From an uncultured Bacilli bacterium (lineage in GTDB: Bacteria; Bacillota_I; Bacilli_A; RF39; UBA660): a DNA stretch of 42,981 nucleotides. The stretch lies in assembly GCA_947627225.1 (NCBI GenBank), contig CANQVB010000003.1, positions 1-42,981 of the forward strand, in the 5' to 3' direction. A program made the translations under genes and the position numbers. The notes below the pieces were generated by a model that was not told the DNA's origin, ran no database searches, and saw only the letters and a program-made list of their open reading frames with translations. Shown one piece after another: positions 1 to 9,047 of the stretch (within the stretch, counting starts at the first letter, position 1; each line of letters starts with the position of its first letter).

Positions 1-7
1 ATTTATT

Positions 8-1177
8 GTGCTACTTATTTGTTATTTATGTATTTTAGGAGCCATGCACATTTTAAACAGACATTTTCTAAAAAAATCAATGTTATATTGTATAGTGGTT
101 TCATTTGGTATACTGACGTTTTTTGCACTTTGGTTACCTTCTCCTGTAGAAGGAATATATTGGTATAATGGTGCAATGAATTATATGCCTTGGGTATTTG
201 CAAATTTCTTAAATGTTTGTTTGTTGATTGAAGTATGGTTTAACAAAAACAAGCGCATAAGTAATGCTTTGATTATTGGCAGTATTCTTTTATCATTTTT
301 AATATCAGGTGCAAATCATGACACTGCTTTTGCAAATATATTGCTACTCATCTTTTTCTCTATTTATTTAATTCGTAATAAACGATATTATTCTTTACTC
401 CCTTTGCTTTCTGCTTTAGTAGGGTTTGGAATTATGTACATTGCACCTGGTACTATGGTTCGTCAAAGTGTTTTTGAAAAACAATCTGTTTTAGGTACAA
501 TCCTTGCAACGATTCAGCATGTTTATCAGATAAGTGGTGGTTGTTTTTCACCTATTTGGCTTTTAAGTCTTATCTTAATTACGCCTGTTGCAATTGAATT
601 TGCGAATAGCAATAAAAAGAGATGGCAGGGAATTTCCCTAAAACATATTATTTTTACAGTGTTAGGAATGTTGATGATTTTATGCGGAATGTTCTGTGTA
701 CCTTATTATGCAATGAAAAATTTTGGTGCTGGTAGATTAGAAAATGTTGTTTGGATTACTTTTATGTTTTTTAGTTGGATACTGTATACTATGATTTGGT
801 TATTTTTGACTGTGAAGAACTATGTTAATATTTCTAAATTTACTGCATCAAAAACAAAAATATTTTTGGGAACTGTTACCTGTGTAGGACTTGTTTGCTT
901 GTTTTTAATGCCTATTAATGGAAGAGAGTCCAATTCATTGATTGCTTACCATGAACTTCGAAATCATACAGCTTCTAACTATGGAGAAGAAATGGATGAG
1001 AGAATAAAACGATATAATGATAAAACATTAAAAGTTGTGGAAGTAGAAGAATTAAGAGCAAAATCAAGATTATTATACTTTGATGATCTTGGATATTCAC
1101 CAAATAAATGGCCAAATACAGCAATGAACAAATATTATAAAAAGGAAATTTATAAAGTAGCAGATTCTAACGAGTAG
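8..1177 (+). CDS. Polytopic membrane protein, DUF6056-like (GT-C-like); 5' end probably continues upstream of the window
   Basis: 389-aa ORF, many hydrophobic segments, 'WYNGAMNYMPWVFAN' and 'SGANHDTAFAN' motifs resembling DUF6056 proteins; ORF opens at the window edge with GTG. Confidence 0.6.
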   Translation: MLLICYLCILGAMHILNRHFLKKSMLYCIVVSFGILTFFALWLPSPVEGIYWYNGAMNYMPWVFANFLNVCLLIEVWFNKNKRISNALIIGSILLSFLISGANHDTAFANILLLIFFSIYLIRNKRYYSLLPLLSALVGFGIMYIAPGTMVRQSVFEKQSVLGTILATIQHVYQISGGCFSPIWLLSLILITPVAIEFANSNKKRWQGISLKHIIFTVLGMLMILCGMFCVPYYAMKNFGAGRLENVVWITFMFFSWILYTMIWLFLTVKNYVNISKFTASKTKIFLGTVTCVGLVCLFLMPINGRESNSLIAYHELRNHTASNYGEEMDERIKRYNDKTLKVVEVEELRAKSRLLYFDDLGYSPNKWPNTAMNKYYKKEIYKVADSNE

Positions 1178-1207
1178 TAATTTTATTTAGAAGATATACT
1201 AAATTCA

Positions 1208-1254
1208 AATTAAAAAACAATTTTTACCTTAAATAGTGAAGATTGTTTTTAATT
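1208..1254 (+). terminator. Possible AT-rich hairpin terminator after the membrane protein
   Basis: aattaaaaaacaat ... attgtttttaattttt inverted repeat (one bulge), about 20-nt loop, followed by T-rich tract. Confidence 0.4.
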
Positions 1255-1310
1255 TTTATTGTTTCTTTTTCAAGGAAAATAGGAATAATTCTATAAAATT
1301 ATTATTTAAA

Positions 1311-1895
1311 GAGAAAACCCCAATTCATACATAAGTCCATATTCAACAAGTAAATCAAGTGTAGATTTGTTGTTTATGGCTTATCATAGAACGTATGGCT
1401 TACCTGCTACGATTAGTCGTTGTCCTAACAATTATGGATCTTATCAATTTCCAGAGAAATGGATACCAGTTGTAATTTCTAAAGCTTTAAAAAATGAAAA
1501 AATCCCTGAATGGTAAGGGAGAAAATGTACGCGATTGGGTATATATTCACGGTCATAATGTTAGTGCTGATTTGATTGAAAGAAAAGGGAAAGTAGGGGT
1601 TTACAACCTTGGTGGTCATGCTGAGAGAAATAATTTGGAAGTGGTTAAAACCATTTTAAAACAGATGGGAAAAAGTGAAGATTTAATTACGTTTGTGGAA
1701 GATAGAAAAGGGCACGACTTAAGGTATGCAATTGATTCTTCTAAGATTGAAAAAGAACTATCTTGGGATAGAACTTACACTTTTGAGGATGGAATCAAAG
1801 AAACCGTCGATTGGTATTTAGAACACAGAGACTGGATAGAGGATATTTTAGAAGGACATTATAAAGAGGCGTACCAAAATAGTAGGAAAATATAA
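1311..1895 (+). pseudogene. rfbB: Remnant of dTDP-glucose 4,6-dehydratase (RfbB/RmlB): N-terminal part missing, two frameshifts
   Basis: Reading across frames gives EKTPIHT / SPYSTSKSSVDLLFMAYHRTYGLPATISRCPNNYGSYQFPEKWIPVVISKALKNEKIPE / GKGENVRDWVYIHGHN...HDLRYAIDSSKIEKELSWDRTYTFEDGIKETVDWY, a typical RmlB C-terminal half; frame changes near 1330 and 1514; no NAD-binding N-terminus upstream. Confidence 0.9.
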
Positions 1896-1930
1896 AAAAA
1901 TAGGCACAAATGAGAGGTGTCTATTTTTTT
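1894..1930. terminator. Bidirectional hairpin terminator between convergent units
   Basis: aaaaaaataggcac-aaatgagag-gtgtctattttttt stem-loop with A/T tails on both sides. Confidence 0.75.
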
Positions 1931-3665
1931 ACAATTTTAATAAATCTTCAAGTAAATCTTGTGGCAAATAAGGCATTTGATTATACATTTCTTTTCCGAA
2001 AGGAGTCTTTGGGTAGGCTTTTGTTCCAATTGGTATTTTAATTTCAATAAGCGTAGGTTTATGATTGTCATAAGTGGTTAATACTTTATGAAATTTTTTT
2101 ATAGAATCAACTTGATATGCGCAAATGCCATATGCCTTTGCAATTTTAGCAAAATCTGGTGCAGAATAACCAAATTCACTACAAGAACCATAAAACTGAT
2201 GATTAAATATATCACATTGTTGTTGATGAATTAAACCTAAGGAAGAATTATTAAAAACAAAGATAGTTATTGGTAACCTTTCTTTTTGAATGAGTTGCAA
2301 TTCTTGAATGTTCATCTGCATGCCACCATCTCCTACAATTACATATGTAGTGTTATGCTTATTAGCAATGCATCCTCCTATTGAAGCCGGTAAAGCAAAT
2401 CCCATAGCTCCTAATCCACCAGAAAATATGATTCTTTGATTTTTTCTTATTTTTATTGAATGTGCAGCCCAAACTTGATTTTGACCGACGTCTGCGAAGA
2501 TATAACTGTTGTTATTTGTAAACTGATTAATCAAATTGATATATTGATTAGGTAACCATTCTGGAATTTTATCATCTATATCCTGTAATTGCTTTTTTAT
2601 ATAAGAGCATTTGGCTAGCCATGATTTTTTAAAGGATAAATTCTTTTTTACAAGTATATTGTTCATTGCTTGAATAACTAAATTTACATCGACATTGTAT
2701 GTTAAGTCATTGTGAATAGGTAATTTTAACTCCTCTTTATCAATTTCAATTCGAATGATTTGTGCTTTTGGGTTGAAATTTTCTCTCTTAATTCCAATGG
2801 TGCGGCCGCACATTCGACAACCCAATGAAACGATAAGATCAGCCTTTTGGAATCCAATTATATTTGCATATCTTTGTCCATAGGCAGAACCCATAAAACC
2901 AAAATTATAAGTTGAATTTTCTTCAAGTAAATCTTTTGCTAACATAGAATAGACAACAGGAATTTTTAAGTAGTTCACTAATTTTCTAATGGCATCTATT
3001 GATGCTTTTGTCTTGCTTATTCCATTTCCTAAAACTAATATTGGCTGTTTACTCGCTTCAATTTGGTTCAAAATTGTTTGCCCAATTTTTGAGTAATCAA
3101 TTTTATTTTGCTTTGGTTTTTTAAAATGTTTCAGCGTAGAAATATCAATTTCACTTCTTTGTATATTCATTGGTAAGTCGATAAGTACGGGTCCTTTTCT
3201 TTCTTCCTGCATAATAAATAATGCTTTTTCTAATTCATATGCAATTTCTTGAGCATTTTCAATTTTTACAGCATATTTTGTTATCGGTTGTACAATACGA
3301 ACAATATCACTTTCTTGAAATCCCTGTTGTCGTATGGTATCAACGTTTGTATATTCATAAGTGTTTAATTGTCCAGTAATAAATAAAATCGGCACACTAT
3401 CATAATATGCATCGGCAATTCCTGTTGTTAGATTGATCGCCCCAGGTCCACTCGTAGAATAAGCACAAGCTATTCCACCAGTTGCTTTCGCATAACCAAC
3501 AGCTTCCAATGCAGCACCTTGTTCATGATAACAAACATGATTTTTTACTCTATGATTTTTGCCAAGGGAATCAACTAGGTGAGCAATCATGGTTCCTTGA
3601 TAACCAAAAAAATCAACAATCCCATTTTTATGTAAAAAATCAACTATATAATCACTAACTTTCAT
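1929..3665 (-). CDS. Thiamine-pyrophosphate-dependent enzyme, acetolactate-synthase-like (IlvB superfamily)
   Basis: 578 aa; N-terminal 'CYHEQGAALEAVGYAKATGG' (catalytic Glu region) and C-terminal TPP motif 'GDGGMQMNIQELQLIQKERLPITIFVFNN'. Confidence 0.88.
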   Translation of the reverse strand: MKVSDYIVDFLHKNGIVDFFGYQGTMIAHLVDSLGKNHRVKNHVCYHEQGAALEAVGYAKATGGIACAYSTSGPGAINLTTGIADAYYDSVPILFITGQLNTYEYTNVDTIRQQGFQESDIVRIVQPITKYAVKIENAQEIAYELEKALFIMQEERKGPVLIDLPMNIQRSEIDISTLKHFKKPKQNKIDYSKIGQTILNQIEASKQPILVLGNGISKTKASIDAIRKLVNYLKIPVVYSMLAKDLLEENSTYNFGFMGSAYGQRYANIIGFQKADLIVSLGCRMCGRTIGIKRENFNPKAQIIRIEIDKEELKLPIHNDLTYNVDVNLVIQAMNNILVKKNLSFKKSWLAKCSYIKKQLQDIDDKIPEWLPNQYINLINQFTNNNSYIFADVGQNQVWAAHSIKIRKNQRIIFSGGLGAMGFALPASIGGCIANKHNTTYVIVGDGGMQMNIQELQLIQKERLPITIFVFNNSSLGLIHQQQCDIFNHQFYGSCSEFGYSAPDFAKIAKAYGICAYQVDSIKKFHKVLTTYDNHKPTLIEIKIPIGTKAYPKTPFGKEMYNQMPYLPQDLLEDLLKL

Positions 3666-3673
3666 GTTACCTC

Positions 3674-4408
3674 CTAAAAATAATCATAGCCACCATGAAT
3701 ATCAATGCTAGCACCATTAATGTATTGATTTTTAATAATTTCCATACAAATGCTAGCCACTTCTTCAGCTGTTCCAAAACGATGAAGGGCTATTTTTTTA
3801 CAAATTCGATTATAGCTCTCAATAGGTCTATCTTTATGATATGGAGTATCAATAAAACCAGGACAGATGCAATTGACAGTAATCTGATTTTCGCAAAAAT
3901 ATTTGACTAAGCTTTTACATAAAGAAATAACAGCAGCTTTAGAAACATTATAAACAAGGGAAGTACTATGAGGGTACTTTCCCATTATGGAGCTTATTAA
4001 AATGATTCTTCCAGCACTGGAATTTCTTAAGCAAGAGTTTAGTCCTTGAATTAGATAAAAAGGACAGTTCAAATTAATGTTCATTGCATTTTCCCAAGCT
4101 GATTTGTCAATTTTTCCAAATTCGCTTTTTTCTGTTACACCACAATTTAATATAAAAACATCTATTTTTTGTGTAATTTGTAGTACTTTCTTACAAAATT
4201 CCATAGCATTTTCATAAGTATTTAAATTTAATTTAATGCAATCAATTTTATTTTTATATTTCTGATTTTCTTCTAAAAATGTTTGATAAGCAATATCATC
4301 TGTTGCATAATTCATTATTACATGATAACCATTTTGTAGTAGGGCAATTGCAATAGCTCTGCCAATTCCTTTTGTTGATCCTGTTACAATAGCATATTTT
4401 TCATTCAT
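3674..4408 (-). CDS. Short-chain dehydrogenase/reductase (FabG-like)
   Basis: 244 aa; TGSTKGIG cofactor motif, 'YNVSKAA' active site, C-terminal 'NGASIDIHGGYDYF'. Confidence 0.9.
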   Translation of the reverse strand: MNEKYAIVTGSTKGIGRAIAIALLQNGYHVIMNYATDDIAYQTFLEENQKYKNKIDCIKLNLNTYENAMEFCKKVLQITQKIDVFILNCGVTEKSEFGKIDKSAWENAMNINLNCPFYLIQGLNSCLRNSSAGRIILISSIMGKYPHSTSLVYNVSKAAVISLCKSLVKYFCENQITVNCICPGFIDTPYHKDRPIESYNRICKKIALHRFGTAEEVASICMEIIKNQYINGASIDIHGGYDYF

Positions 4409-5672
4409 AAATTCTCTCCATTATTTTACTAATAAACATTGATTCATCTGCAAATATTTTTTGATAACTGTTTTCTGATAAAACAGTATTTAAAAAATCT
4501 GATAATTCATAGCGAGTACCATCTTCCTCAAAATCAAAACTATGTTTTCTTGTTTTTTCTTGATTAAAAATTGTAAACGTTTCTGTTTTCCACCATGGTT
4601 TTTCAACAATTACATAACCACTCTTTCCGATAATTGTCAGTTCATCATTTAAATTCATTCCTTGACTTACTTGGATGGTTACAATAGAGTCATCATATTT
4701 TATAATAAGTTTTTGATAGATAATTCTGTTATTTTCGTAGACATTAAATTTATCTATATCAGTATAATGTACACCAAGCAGTTTAGAAACGGCTAGTAAA
4801 GGATAAACTAATGCTTCTTTTATATTTTGATGTCGATTACTATAAGTAATATCAATGCTTTTAACTTTACCAATACTACCAGACTTTATCATTAAAACAA
4901 GTCTAGAAAAACCAGGACAGTAAATTGTATTATTTGCTTCAAATAAGGTAAGTTGCTTTGTTTTTGCTAGATGATATAATTCAAAAATTGCATTTTCTTT
5001 TAAATCTGGATTTCGTTCAAAAAGCACATGTTTGTTATTTTCTAATGCGGTACGAATGTAGTTATATTGATTTTTGATAGAGGTAAAATACAATGCATCT
5101 ACTTTAGATAAAAGTTCTGTAAAGTTTTCTGTATAATTTTCGAGCATATTTTCCTTGCAAACTTTTAAGGCTTTTTTCTGATTTTCATGATAAGAAATAG
5201 TAAATTCTAAACCACTGACATATTTACTTTCTAAAATAATATTTTTTGCCTTTTTGAAGGATCCAACATATCCAATTTTTAAAATTCCAAATTGTTCATT
5301 TCTTAGTTGTGTACTAGATACGCCTTTTGTTCTTTCAAGATAAACAACATCACAATATTCTTTTAAATAGTCAAATTTGCCAAACCAATCCGAACCAAGA
5401 ACAAATTCATCAACGTGATATTTAATAATGTCATTGATTTTTTGCCCCATATATTCTTCTACAATAATTTTATCTGCAAGGCCGGTCTTTTTAATATTTT
5501 CTATTCTTTCGCTTAAGGTTTGTTTTACATTTAATTTTCCTCTTGCTTTATCATATGCATCTGAGGTTACCCCAACAATTAGATAATCTCCTCGTTCTTT
5601 AGCTCTTTTAAGAATGTTATAATGTCCAGTATGAAATAAATCATAAGTACCGTATGTAATAATTGTTTTCAT
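4401..5672 (-). CDS. Bifunctional protein: N-terminal TagD-like cytidylyltransferase fused to a degenerate Gfo/Idh/MocA-like oxidoreductase domain
   Basis: N-term 'TYGTYDLFHTGHYNILKRAKERGDYLIVGVTSD' and 'RTKGVSSTQLR'; C-term 'KHVLFERNPDLKENAIFELYHLAKTKQLTLFEANNTIYCPGF' aligns by eye with Gfo/Idh/MocA folds; ATG at 5672 preferred over GTG at 5681 because of gaggtg RBS. Confidence 0.82.
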   Translation of the reverse strand: MKTIITYGTYDLFHTGHYNILKRAKERGDYLIVGVTSDAYDKARGKLNVKQTLSERIENIKKTGLADKIIVEEYMGQKINDIIKYHVDEFVLGSDWFGKFDYLKEYCDVVYLERTKGVSSTQLRNEQFGILKIGYVGSFKKAKNIILESKYVSGLEFTISYHENQKKALKVCKENMLENYTENFTELLSKVDALYFTSIKNQYNYIRTALENNKHVLFERNPDLKENAIFELYHLAKTKQLTLFEANNTIYCPGFSRLVLMIKSGSIGKVKSIDITYSNRHQNIKEALVYPLLAVSKLLGVHYTDIDKFNVYENNRIIYQKLIIKYDDSIVTIQVSQGMNLNDELTIIGKSGYVIVEKPWWKTETFTIFNQEKTRKHSFDFEEDGTRYELSDFLNTVLSENSYQKIFADESMFISKIMERIYE

Positions 5673-5799
5673 CTGTATCACCTCTATCTATCACTATATA
5701 GGATTAAAAACAAGGAAACACATAAATGTGCTAACTTAATTATAATGTTTTTTATCAGATTTAAGAATTTTTGTTTTGCAATTCTAAAAAAATGAAAGA

Positions 5800-5833
5800 C
5801 ATCACTATTTTAGATTGTAGAAAATCAGTGATG
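5800..5833 (-). terminator. Hairpin terminator downstream of the glycerophosphotransferase gene
   Basis: minus strand: catcactgatttt-ctacaatct-aaaatagtgatg followed by tctttcattttttt. Confidence 0.55.
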
Positions 5834-6982
5834 AAAGAAATCTTCTTTTATACATTCTACAATTTGTTTACTCGTGTGAATATAATTTTTTTTAAATAAC
5901 TGGGAAGTTAATTGCTTTCGTTTCTCTTTTAAAGGATCTTTACCACAAGACAAATCTTTTAGAATATTTTCAATGTCATTAAAACTTTTGGCTTGATAAC
6001 AAACTTTGTCAATTTTATGCATTAATTCAGAAAATAAATGTTTATCTTGTGTACACATAATAATTGGTTTTCCTAAAATAAGATAATCAATGATAATTGA
6101 AGAATAGTCTGTAATTAAACAATCAGAATCCATAAATGTCTGAAAATATTCACTTGCTGTGTCATAAAACATATTGGGATACTGAAATTGCTTTAAAAAG
6201 GAAGTTACTTCTTTTTTTTGCATCAAACCTTCCGCAATGAAATTTTGAAAAGCCAATGGATGTGGACGAAATACAAGTTGCATTTTTTGATGTTTATGAA
6301 AAAATTGAATCATTTGCTCTTTGTAATCAAAAAAAGTAGTTTTAACTAAAGCTTGGTCATAGCTCCATCTAGGAGTCCAGATAACTTTTAGTTCTTGAGA
6401 TGGAATTTGATCAAAAGCAGAATAATGTGAAAAATAGTTCTGTAATTCAGTTTCTAAAGCAGGATAGCCTAAATCTATACTATAATGACCACAACCATAT
6501 TCTTTCATTATTTTTTTCACATAATTATATTCATAAGTGTTTTCTGCAAAGAAGAAGTACAAATCTTTTAAGAAGGACCTATTCAGAGATACATCTCTTA
6601 TATTAAGTAAATTAAATCCATAGGGAATATAACAAAGTTTTGTAAATTTTGCAATATTTTCCGTGCTATATGCACTTGGCAAGTAGTTATTGTAAGGCCT
6701 TTGTACAAAAACGTAGTCTGGTTTTTCTTTTTGCAAATCGAACCAACCTTGTTCAGTGACAGCATTGATTACAATATCCCCAAATTTTTCTTTCCAAAAT
6801 GGAAGATTTGTGTTTTTTGGAAATTGACTGATATCTTCTGGAAAAGCGAGCACTTTTATATTAATACAAGGATCTTGTTGCATAGCGTGAATCACATCAC
6901 AGAATTTGTTATAACCTTGCATATATTGACAGATATAATAAATCTTAATTTGTTTAGAGAATATATTTTTAATAAGCTTCAT
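5825..6982 (-). CDS. CDP-glycerol:glycerophosphate glycerophosphotransferase family (TagF/TagB-like)
   Basis: 385 aa; 'RPHP' and 'DCLITDYSSIIIDYLILGKPII' signature of the Glyphos_transf family. Confidence 0.85.
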   Translation of the reverse strand: MKLIKNIFSKQIKIYYICQYMQGYNKFCDVIHAMQQDPCINIKVLAFPEDISQFPKNTNLPFWKEKFGDIVINAVTEQGWFDLQKEKPDYVFVQRPYNNYLPSAYSTENIAKFTKLCYIPYGFNLLNIRDVSLNRSFLKDLYFFFAENTYEYNYVKKIMKEYGCGHYSIDLGYPALETELQNYFSHYSAFDQIPSQELKVIWTPRWSYDQALVKTTFFDYKEQMIQFFHKHQKMQLVFRPHPLAFQNFIAEGLMQKKEVTSFLKQFQYPNMFYDTASEYFQTFMDSDCLITDYSSIIIDYLILGKPIIMCTQDKHLFSELMHKIDKVCYQAKSFNDIENILKDLSCGKDPLKEKRKQLTSQLFKKNYIHTSKQIVECIKEDFFHH

Positions 6983-6984
6983 GT

Positions 6985-7518
6985 TTATTTATCCTTTCTA
7001 GTAGGACTGTTATATTTTAAGTTAAATGCATCGTATTCTATTGCATACCATACTAAATCACAGTAGGTTTCATTTTTTTTAATGTGATTTTTAAAAATTC
7101 CTTCTTTTTGAAAACCGATTTTTTCGTAAAAGGAGATTGCTCTTTGATTACAACTTAAAACATTCAGATAAACTTTATTCAAATCAAGTTCAAAAAAGGC
7201 TTTTCTTAGTAATTCTATTGTGGCAAAGGTAGAAGCCCCTGTTCCATGACTTTTTTCAAGAAATGAAATAGCAAATTCAGCATGTTTATTCGTTTTATCG
7301 ATATTTTTTAAACTGACAGTTCCCAAATAATTATCATTTTCATCTACACATGCATAGTGCAGTTCGGTATTGTTTTGAGCAGCATGCTGAATGAAATTTA
7401 ATACATCAACTTTTGTATAATGATTAAAATCTTTGGCAAAAACTTTAGCAGATAGAGGGGAATGCATCCATGCTAGCATTCCATCAGCATCTTTTTCTAG
7501 AATTTTTCTTAATCTCAT
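6985..7518 (-). CDS. GNAT-family N-acetyltransferase, candidate FdtC-like sugar acetyltransferase
   Basis: RimJ/RimL-type GNAT with 'NQRAISFYEKIGFQKEGIFKNHI'; adjacent to fdtB; ATG at 7518 has ggaaagg RBS. Confidence 0.75.
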   Translation of the reverse strand: MRLRKILEKDADGMLAWMHSPLSAKVFAKDFNHYTKVDVLNFIQHAAQNNTELHYACVDENDNYLGTVSLKNIDKTNKHAEFAISFLEKSHGTGASTFATIELLRKAFFELDLNKVYLNVLSCNQRAISFYEKIGFQKEGIFKNHIKKNETYCDLVWYAIEYDAFNLKYNSPTRKDK

Positions 7519-7533
7519 GTAATTCACCTTTCC

Positions 7534-8622
7534 TTAGTATTGATTTAAAAGATTGATAACATATTCAATTTCTTCTTCGGACATCCCATAGTAAAGTGGA
7601 AGACTTAATTCTTCATTTGCTATTTTAGAAGCAATTTCTAAATCATTCAAATGATCGTTTAAATAAGCTTCTTGTTTCGCAATTGAAATAGGGTAGTGGA
7701 TTCCTGTTTCAACTCCATGTTTTTCAAGATAACTTTTTAAATCATCCCTTGTTTGACAACGAATTGCAAAAACGTGAAAAACATGTGTTCTGTTTGACCC
7801 AATTGTAGGCAAAATAATTTTAGGATTCGTAATTTCAGTAAGATATTTTTGGGCAAGTCTTACACGTTCTTTTGTATATTGATCTAGCCTTTTTAGCTTA
7901 ATTCTTAAGAAACCTGCTTGAAGTTCATCCAATCGAGAATTGATGCCTTTATAAATATGATGATATTTTTCAATAGAACCATAATTAGAAATAGCTCTTG
8001 CTTTCTTAGCAATTGAAGCATCATTTGTAACAATGGCACCAGCATCTCCCAAAGCACCTAAATTTTTTCCTGGATAAAAGCTAAAACAACCAATATCCCC
8101 TAAAGAACCCGTTTGTTTTCCTTTATAAAGGGCATTATGAGACTGTGCACAATCTTCAATTACATATAAATTATGTCTTTTAGCAATTTTAATAATTTCA
8201 TCCATATCAGCACTTTGACCATATAAATGAACCGCAATAATTGCTTTCGTTTTTTTAGTAATGGCATCTTCTAAACCGTTAGCAGATAAGTTATAGGTAT
8301 CAATATCCGGATCCACTAAAATTGGTTTAGCACCAGCATAAGAAACAGCTAATGCAGTTGCAATATAGGTATTGCTTGGAACAATGACTTCATCTCCTTC
8401 ACCAATATCTAAGGCTAGTAGGGCAATATATAATGCTTCTAGACCATTTCCAACTCCTATACAGTATTTGGTTCCAATATGTTCTTTATATTCTTTTTCA
8501 AACTTCGAAACTTCATCGCCTAAGATGTACCAACCTTTTTGATATATTTCTTCGAATTTTTTGGTTATTTCTTCATGGATTTCTTCTTGCATATATTGCA
8601 TCGTCGAAAAAGGAATTTTCAT
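7534..8622 (-). CDS. fdtB: DegT/DnrJ/EryC1/StrS PLP aminotransferase (FdtB/QdtB-like)
   Basis: '[44 protein letters not shown]' incl. PLP lysine; adjacent to FdtA-like ketoisomerase. Confidence 0.83.
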   Translation of the reverse strand: MKIPFSTMQYMQEEIHEEITKKFEEIYQKGWYILGDEVSKFEKEYKEHIGTKYCIGVGNGLEALYIALLALDIGEGDEVIVPSNTYIATALAVSYAGAKPILVDPDIDTYNLSANGLEDAITKKTKAIIAVHLYGQSADMDEIIKIAKRHNLYVIEDCAQSHNALYKGKQTGSLGDIGCFSFYPGKNLGALGDAGAIVTNDASIAKKARAISNYGSIEKYHHIYKGINSRLDELQAGFLRIKLKRLDQYTKERVRLAQKYLTEITNPKIILPTIGSNRTHVFHVFAIRCQTRDDLKSYLEKHGVETGIHYPISIAKQEAYLNDHLNDLEIASKIANEELSLPLYYGMSEEEIEYVINLLNQY

Positions 8623-8624
8623 GT

Positions 8625-9047
8625 TTACTTCTCCTTCTTTTTAAATTTTTCTTTATAATACTTTTCGTATTCATCATATCCTCTAATATAGTCATCAATG
8701 TTATAGTGCTCACTTGCTAAAACTAAAAGGACAGCACTATCTTGAAAGTCATACATTTCCCTCCAAATATCTGGACCAATATATAAACCTTCACTTGGAT
8801 TATCTAAGGTAATTATCTGTTCTTCTTCTGGTGTTTTTAAAAGAATTTTTACAGAGCCATGTACACAAATTAGCGCTTGCTCCAAATTCTTATGGGAATG
8901 AAAACCTCTCCGCACATTTTCTTCTACTTCATAGATATAATAAACTCTTTTAATTGCAAAAGGAATTGTATCTTCCCCTTCAATAGGGCTTAATTTACCA
9001 TACTTATCATAATAGGTGTTAAATTTTTTAAATTCTACATTTTTCAT
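8625..9047 (-). CDS. fdtA: WxcM-like/FdtA-type dTDP-4-keto-6-deoxyglucose 3,4-ketoisomerase
   Basis: '[25 protein letters not shown]' cupin motif; ATG at 9047 preceded by ggggaggtt and overlapping upstream stop (ATGA). Confidence 0.83.
   Translation of the reverse strand: MKNVEFKKFNTYYDKYGKLSPIEGEDTIPFAIKRVYYIYEVEENVRRGFHSHKNLEQALICVHGSVKILLKTPEEEQIITLDNPSEGLYIGPDIWREMYDFQDSAVLLVLASEHYNIDDYIRGYDEYEKYYKEKFKKKEK

Noticed and set aside
1494-1895. 133-aa ORF as an intact gene
   Set aside because: Its start codon is internal to the RmlB frame and the preceding homologous sequence lies in other frames; it is part of a pseudogene.
1929-3665. Annotation as ilvB for branched-chain amino-acid synthesis
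   Set aside because: No other ilv genes; located within a surface-polymer operon with a cytidylyltransferase and glycerophosphotransferase.
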